Assembly: GCA_041168905.1 (NCBI GenBank)
Contig: JBEEJZ010000079.1
Span: 1 to 64,000, forward strand
Source of the DNA: JBEEJZ01 sp041168905
GTDB taxonomy: Bacteria; Pseudomonadota; Gammaproteobacteria; Burkholderiales; Burkholderiaceae_C
DNA length: 64,000 nt
Direction: 5' to 3'
Shown here in pieces: positions 60,466 to 64,000 of this stretch. Each line of letters begins with the position of its first letter. Positions within the stretch are counted from its first letter, which is position 1. A model generated the notes under the pieces. It did no database searches. It worked only from the letters and a program-made list of their open reading frames with translations, and was not told the origin of the DNA. Position numbers and translations under genes: made by a program.

Positions 60466-60673
60466 CCGATGCGCCCCCTTGCCGCTCGACCCAGTCGATC
60501 AACTCTTGGAGCTTGAAACGCACCAACTTTCCGACTCGGTAATGCGGCACCTTCAGGCGCTCGCGCTCGCTCGGGTGTGTGAGTAAGTACAGCGGGAGAT
60601 TGAGGCAATGCGCCGCCTCGCGCGCATCGACCAGACGCTCACCCAGCACGTCATTCATGGACGGGGTATTCAT
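60458..60673 (-). CDS. HTH DNA-binding protein (excisionase-like)
   Basis: A 71-residue protein: LVDAREAAHCLNLPLYLLTH forms the HTH, and VPHYRVGKLVRFKLQELIDW is the wing. The ATG at 60673 overlaps the nuclease stop and has GGAGGAG upstream, preferred to the longer frame. It lies between the exonuclease and primase genes and may be an origin-binding or regulatory protein. Confidence 0.75.
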   Translation of the reverse strand: MNTPSMNDVLGERLVDAREAAHCLNLPLYLLTHPSERERLKVPHYRVGKLVRFKLQELIDWVERQGGASDA

Positions 60674-61407
60674 AGGGGACTCCTCCAGCACCGGTCCTGC
60701 CATGGGCACATCCGGCACTCGAAATGGGTGGATTCATGGAATGCGCGGGGCAGGAGTTCCCCGGCATCGGTGGCGGTGATGACCTTGACGGCGCGATCGG
60801 ACATGCGCTGCGCCAGCACCGCATCGAAGGGCACGAGTTCGGTGTAAATCTCCATGGTGTCGGCGTTGATCGCCGTGAAGAGCGCCGGGTGCTCGTGCAA
60901 CTCCAGGTAAGCCTGGTAGAGCACCACCTGGGCGTGGTAGATCGGCTTGGCAATCGCCAGCTTGTGCTTCTCCAGTTCGCGCCAGGATTTCTGACCGAGG
61001 CATTTGCACTCCCACAGGGCGGGGTAGGCAAAACCTTCGGGGCCAGCGACGATGACGCCGTCGACATGGCCCTTGAGTCGTCCACCAGCCGCCGAGAAGC
61101 CGAACTGGTCGCCCTCGGCCTTGCGGGTGCGCAGGTCAAACCCGGCCTCACGCAGCCAGGTGACCATGCAGTCCTCCATCACGTGACCACGCTCGAAGAT
61201 ACGCAGGATGCGCCCCGAAGTGTCACGGCCAGGATCGACCGGAACCTTGGCGAATTCGTACTGGAGGGCTCGCTCACACGAGGCCCCCAGTCTGGATGCA
61301 CCCAGGTATGCCCGGGGCGTTTGCTTGGCGCGCTGTCGCTGCAAGCCGGCGTCGACCAATGCTTCCAACTGGCCGGACACACTTGCTGAGGAGTTGAAGT
61401 CGATCAT
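60670..61407 (-). CDS. Cas4/RecB-like Fe-S exonuclease
   Basis: A 245-residue nuclease. Key residues: GHVDGVIVAG (Asp) and ALWECKCLG (Glu-x-Lys), with AQVVLYQAYL as the QxxxY-type helix. Four cysteines (ASCERALQYEF, then CRMCPWQDRC) give the Fe-S cage of Cas4/AddB nucleases. It should resect ends for phage recombination, like lambda exo. The ATG at 61407 overlaps the upstream stop. Confidence 0.82.
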   Translation of the reverse strand: MIDFNSSASVSGQLEALVDAGLQRQRAKQTPRAYLGASRLGASCERALQYEFAKVPVDPGRDTSGRILRIFERGHVMEDCMVTWLREAGFDLRTRKAEGDQFGFSAAGGRLKGHVDGVIVAGPEGFAYPALWECKCLGQKSWRELEKHKLAIAKPIYHAQVVLYQAYLELHEHPALFTAINADTMEIYTELVPFDAVLAQRMSDRAVKVITATDAGELLPRAFHESTHFECRMCPWQDRCWRSPL

Positions 61408-61922
61408 GACTTTCTCCCCTTCGACGGTTGCGGGTGTGACGTTTTCGCCCTCGGTTCTTCCCAAGGCAAGTCATCCTCGAGATCAGCGAACGGGTTGGCC
61501 AGCGGATCTGGCGTCGGTGGCATGCCACGCACCGGCGGAAACTTGGTGGCTTCGTGGTGCGCCGCCATGGCGTCCGTGTAGCAGGTGACGATCGCATCAA
61601 TCACACGCAAGGCTTCAGTCTCAGCGTAGTCACCCAGCGGCTTGGCAAAGCCAATCTCACCAACCGCTTCGCCAAAGGCCTTGAGGCACTGGCGCATGGC
61701 GGCCAGCTCGACATCAGACGGATCAATCATGGTGACCTCCGTCTTGTTGATGCGACCTTCCTTGACCCGGAGCCAATTGCCATACATCGCGTGAAACGCG
61801 TCTTGGCAACGGTGGGAACAGAAAACCCAGTCGATGGGATAGCGCCGGGGGTTGCCGATGCCATGCCGGTTGTCGGTATGGCCGTACCCCCGGGCCTGTC
61901 GTGAGCAGACCCAGCATTTCAT
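61404..61922 (-). CDS. Zinc-finger phage protein, 172 residues
   Basis: The N-terminus has a zinc-binding pattern, CWVCSRQARGYGHTD followed by WVFCSHRCQDAFH (C-x2-C and C-x3-C). The middle is helical (VELAAMRQCLKAFGEAVGEI) and the C-terminus acidic and Pro-rich. It resembles proteins with DUF6511 in the recombination region of phages. GAGGGAGG precedes the ATG. Role unknown. Confidence 0.65.
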   Translation of the reverse strand: MKCWVCSRQARGYGHTDNRHGIGNPRRYPIDWVFCSHRCQDAFHAMYGNWLRVKEGRINKTEVTMIDPSDVELAAMRQCLKAFGEAVGEIGFAKPLGDYAETEALRVIDAIVTCYTDAMAAHHEATKFPPVRGMPPTPDPLANPFADLEDDLPWEEPRAKTSHPQPSKGRKS

Positions 61923-61931
61923 TGCCCTCCC

Positions 61932-62585
61932 TCACTGTGCCCAGGCGGGCTTGCCGGACACCGGAGGGCGTTGGGCTGATACCGGCGCGGCTGCAGTTGA
62001 GACTGCGGTCGGGGATACGGGTGGAACTGCGATTGGACTTGCGACCGGGGCCCCTGCCGTACGGTTGGGAATGAACCCAGCACCAGCCATCGTGGGTGCG
62101 TATTCAGGCTCACCCGGCTCCACGGCCATCTTGACCACGTTCTTCGCTTCGCCGCGACCGTCTTTCTCGATGTCGATGCGGGCGACGAACTCCAGACCGT
62201 CCAGTTCATGAAAGCCCTGGATGCGCCGTGCTGCTGCAGCCTGGGGCGTGTTGTCGTCAGGGCGGACGTTGCGCGCCGAGTTCAGGGCTGCCCGCACAAA
62301 GGTGCGCCCCATGTTGCCCCAGGTGGGCCCCTTGCTGCTGTACAGGCCAATGTTCGACCACAGCTTGCGACGGGCATATTCGCCTTCCAGCACGACGAAC
62401 TCACAGGCCAGGAAGATGCTGCCGGTCTCAAAGCTCTGGGTGGCGTAACCGCCGAGCCAGCCTTGGCTGGGGTCGTCGTACCCACCGGGTTTGACCGTCA
62501 TCCTGACCTTGGCGACCGTACCCTTGGGGATGAGATCGAAGGATTGCTGTTGTTCGGCGTCGTTGAAATCGGACCAGTTGGACAT
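61932..62585 (-). CDS. SSB-like phage protein (DUF669-like)
   Basis: A 217-residue protein with an OB-fold-like N-terminal domain: LIPKGTVAKVRMTVKPGGYD and LACEFVVLEGEYARRKLWSNIG, then a disordered Ala/Pro/Val-rich tail ending KPAWAQ. This layout and its place between Sak4-like ATPase and exonuclease fit the DUF669-type ssDNA-binding proteins that accompany phage recombinases. AAGGAG lies 6 bases before the ATG. Confidence 0.7.
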   Translation of the reverse strand: MSNWSDFNDAEQQQSFDLIPKGTVAKVRMTVKPGGYDDPSQGWLGGYATQSFETGSIFLACEFVVLEGEYARRKLWSNIGLYSSKGPTWGNMGRTFVRAALNSARNVRPDDNTPQAAAARRIQGFHELDGLEFVARIDIEKDGRGEAKNVVKMAVEPGEPEYAPTMAGAGFIPNRTAGAPVASPIAVPPVSPTAVSTAAAPVSAQRPPVSGKPAWAQ

Positions 62586-62588
62586 GAA

Positions 62589-63428
62589 TTACTCCTTGGG
62601 TTTTTGGGATGTGGGATTGCCAAAGGGCATGCGGGTGGCGGCGGCGCACTTGACGATGAGGGCGCGCAGGTTGGGCGGCTCTTGCAGGTCAAGCTGGCCG
62701 GAGCGGTCCTTGGCGGGGTAGCCATAGGGGTTGAGCGTGTGGGTGATGAAGGCGCGGTAGCTGCTACCGTCCTCAGCCTTGATCTCGGCCAGCGTCACCA
62801 CCTCATCGACGATGCCGGGCAGCTCAGCGGCTGTCTTGGCGCCTTCGATCTGCGGCACGAACACCTTGCGGTTGAAGTCATCGAGCTTCTCGTCGAGGAT
62901 GGCGACGAACACCACGTGCTTGCCACGGGCATGCTGCAGGTGGGTCAGTGCAGTGAGCATTTCCTGGCCCAAGAGGCCGTAGGCCCCGCGGGTGTCGGGC
63001 TTGCCGGTGCGCTCAGACATGGCCTGCGGCTGGACCTTGGCCCAGATGAGCGCCAGACGTGCCAGCACCGTGATGCTGTCGACGAAGTAGGTGTCGTACT
63101 TGGCCAACTGGGCTGGGTCGCCGTAGCGCTCGCAGACATGATCGAAGTGAGCCTGCGAGTACGGTGCTTCGGACGGAAGTGCCGGGTTAGGGCCAGCCAG
63201 GAAGACCACCAGGTCGCGGAACTCAGGCCAGGTGGAGGGGCGCACACAATCTCCGTGCCAGTCCTTGACCGCGAGATCGCCGGCCTCCAGGTCCACGAAC
63301 AGCGTGCTGTCCTCGGGCAGAGTCTTGAGCTGGGTGGTCTTGCCAATGCCAGACTTGCCGAGCAGCACCAGCTTGACGCCTTGCTTTTCTGCCAAGCGCT
63401 GGGATGCGCTGATGATTGGAAGGGCCAT
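62589..63428 (-). CDS. Sak4-like RecA-fold ATPase
   Basis: A 279-residue ATPase: Walker A LLGKSGIGKTTQLKTLP near the N-terminus, TLFVDLEAGDLAVKDW, and Walker B TYFVDSITVLARL. This is the compact RecA/RadA-like architecture of Sak4 annealing proteins, which act with SSB and exonuclease in phage recombination; both are encoded next. The ATG at 63428 shares one base with the upstream stop and has AAGGAGG upstream. Confidence 0.8.
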   Translation of the reverse strand: MALPIISASQRLAEKQGVKLVLLGKSGIGKTTQLKTLPEDSTLFVDLEAGDLAVKDWHGDCVRPSTWPEFRDLVVFLAGPNPALPSEAPYSQAHFDHVCERYGDPAQLAKYDTYFVDSITVLARLALIWAKVQPQAMSERTGKPDTRGAYGLLGQEMLTALTHLQHARGKHVVFVAILDEKLDDFNRKVFVPQIEGAKTAAELPGIVDEVVTLAEIKAEDGSSYRAFITHTLNPYGYPAKDRSGQLDLQEPPNLRALIVKCAAATRMPFGNPTSQKPKE

Positions 63429-63910
63429 CACACACCTCCTTCATCATGGCTTAGCTCAAACGTGGCCTTGCCAGCCTCGACCGTGCGTGCGTCGGCAAAT
63501 TGCTGCTGCAAGGCCGGTGGCCAATTGGTGAAGCGGGATTCGGGCACCGCGAGCTTGACGTCGAGATAACTCTCCACGGCTTCACCAGATGCCACGATGC
63601 GCTCGGCAATGGCCTTGAGCTTTTTCTGATCCCAGGACACCTTCTTGGGCAACTCGAACTTGACATGCAGACCATCGAGGTTGAAATGGGCGGTACCGAA
63701 GTCGCGCGAGGAATCGCGCAGGGTTTCACGCCCCTGGGCACCGAAGCGCTGCTCCAGGGCAGCATCCACTTTGGTGCGGGCACCCTTGAGCCAGGCGATG
63801 GCCTGATCCAGGTTGGTGTCGACTTCGTAGAGTTGGTGGGCTGGCAACTTGGCCAGTTGAGCGGTCGACATCTCGGCGATGTCAGCGGGGAAGATGGACA
63901 AATCGTTCAT
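63428..63910 (-). CDS. Hypothetical phage protein of the recombination operon, 160 residues
   Basis: MNDLSIFPADIAEMSTAQLA... is a helical protein (AIAWLKGARTKVDAALEQRFG) with LDGLHVKFELPKKVSWDQ as a central conserved-looking segment. Proteins of this pattern sit directly upstream of Sak4-like ATPases in phages; function unknown. The ATG at 63910 has GGAGA upstream and is preferred to one five codons earlier. Confidence 0.68.
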   Translation of the reverse strand: MNDLSIFPADIAEMSTAQLAKLPAHQLYEVDTNLDQAIAWLKGARTKVDAALEQRFGAQGRETLRDSSRDFGTAHFNLDGLHVKFELPKKVSWDQKKLKAIAERIVASGEAVESYLDVKLAVPESRFTNWPPALQQQFADARTVEAGKATFELSHDEGGV

Positions 63911-63921
63911 GACCATCTCCT

Positions 63922-63999
63922 TCAAGCCATCGCGCGTTCAGCGGTCGACTCATGCAGCGCGCTGTACTCGAAGTCGAGGATGGCTTCCAGCGGGTAGCT
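63922..63999 (-). CDS. C-terminal fragment of a phage gene cut by the window edge
   Basis: The minus-strand frame reads SYPLEAILDFEYSALHESTA...AMA-stop, ending 11 bases before the next ATG. It continues off the window, so the product cannot be named. Spacing and orientation show it belongs to the same recombination operon. Confidence 0.6.
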   Translation of the reverse strand, partial: SYPLEAILDFEYSALHESTAERAMA

Positions 64000-64000
64000 G

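Larger units (their letters stand above)
29054..64000 (-). mobile_element. Lambda-like prophage, left part (continues beyond the window)
   Basis: From the endolysin at 29054 to the window edge, gene order matches a tailed phage of the siphovirus type: lysis, fibres, tail tip, tail, head, packaging, then methyltransferases, replication and recombination. All but four genes are on the minus strand. Lambda-family landmarks are TerL gpA, gpW, portal B, S49 protease C with nested scaffold, decoration D, capsid E and the tail-tip J protein. Repressor and integrase are absent, so the other end lies past 64000. No left attachment site could be identified around 28970-29057. Confidence 0.88.

Noticed and set aside
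58567..60516. 649-codon plus-strand frame
   Set aside because: Antisense to the primase-helicase with its Walker and toprim motifs.
1..64000. CRISPR array, rRNA or tRNA genes
   Set aside because: No regularly spaced repeats and no rRNA or convincing tRNA structures were seen on either strand.

Overview
The window looks like the accessory flank of a betaproteobacterial chromosome, most probably Burkholderiales/Comamonadaceae. That placement is inferred from the style of the queE-queD pair, the PsiF-type protein, the high GC and the phage gene content. No 16S rRNA or other species marker is present. About 2.2 kb of ordinary chromosome on the left is followed by roughly 27 kb of integrated elements and defence genes, then about 35 kb of a lambda-like prophage that runs off the right edge.

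Layout. 1-114: 3' end of an IS3-family element that cuts short a lipoprotein gene (105-485, minus). 840-1103: PsiF-repeat secreted protein. 1241-2241: queE-queD (queuosine/preQ0 pathway), bracketed by a 14-bp direct repeat and a short integrase 3'-end remnant. 2273-3511: tyrosine integrase. 3854-5661: a HigB toxin and a HigA antitoxin fused to an ImmA/IrrE-type peptidase, with a promoter whose 17-bp spacer is a perfect palindrome. A similar promoter/operator downstream points into a run of three hairpins. 5786-10147: a large serine recombinase module (small ORFs, zinc-finger protein, recombinase, two ParB/RepB-like proteins). 10152-11543: DUF3987-like protein.

11713-29057 is a dense anti-phage island. 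On the minus strand lie a sacsin/HSP90-like ATPase with a C-terminal DUF3883-like domain and a HEPN protein. Divergently on the plus strand lies a translationally coupled run: excisionase-like HTH, UvrD helicase fused to a Cas4/AddB-like Fe-S nuclease, type III Mod, type III Res, then a 1,422-residue Cas4-nuclease/Dna2-like helicase. A convergent DNA methyltransferase closes the block. I know of no named system with exactly this composition, and it is the best candidate for an undescribed system here.

29054-64000 is a lambda-like prophage read almost entirely on the minus strand. From right to left: recombination genes (Sak4-like ATPase, SSB-like protein, Fe-S exonuclease), P4-type primase-helicase, RuvC-like resolvase, a GNAT toxin-antitoxin-like cassette, two tandem ParB-methyltransferases, terminase, gpW, portal, S49 protease with a nested scaffold start, decoration protein, capsid, tail genes (including a clear -1 frameshift in the tail chaperone), tail tip, fibres, holin and endolysin. 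A plus-strand block of four small genes sits between terminase and methyltransferases. Repressor and phage integrase are not in the window and should lie beyond 64000.
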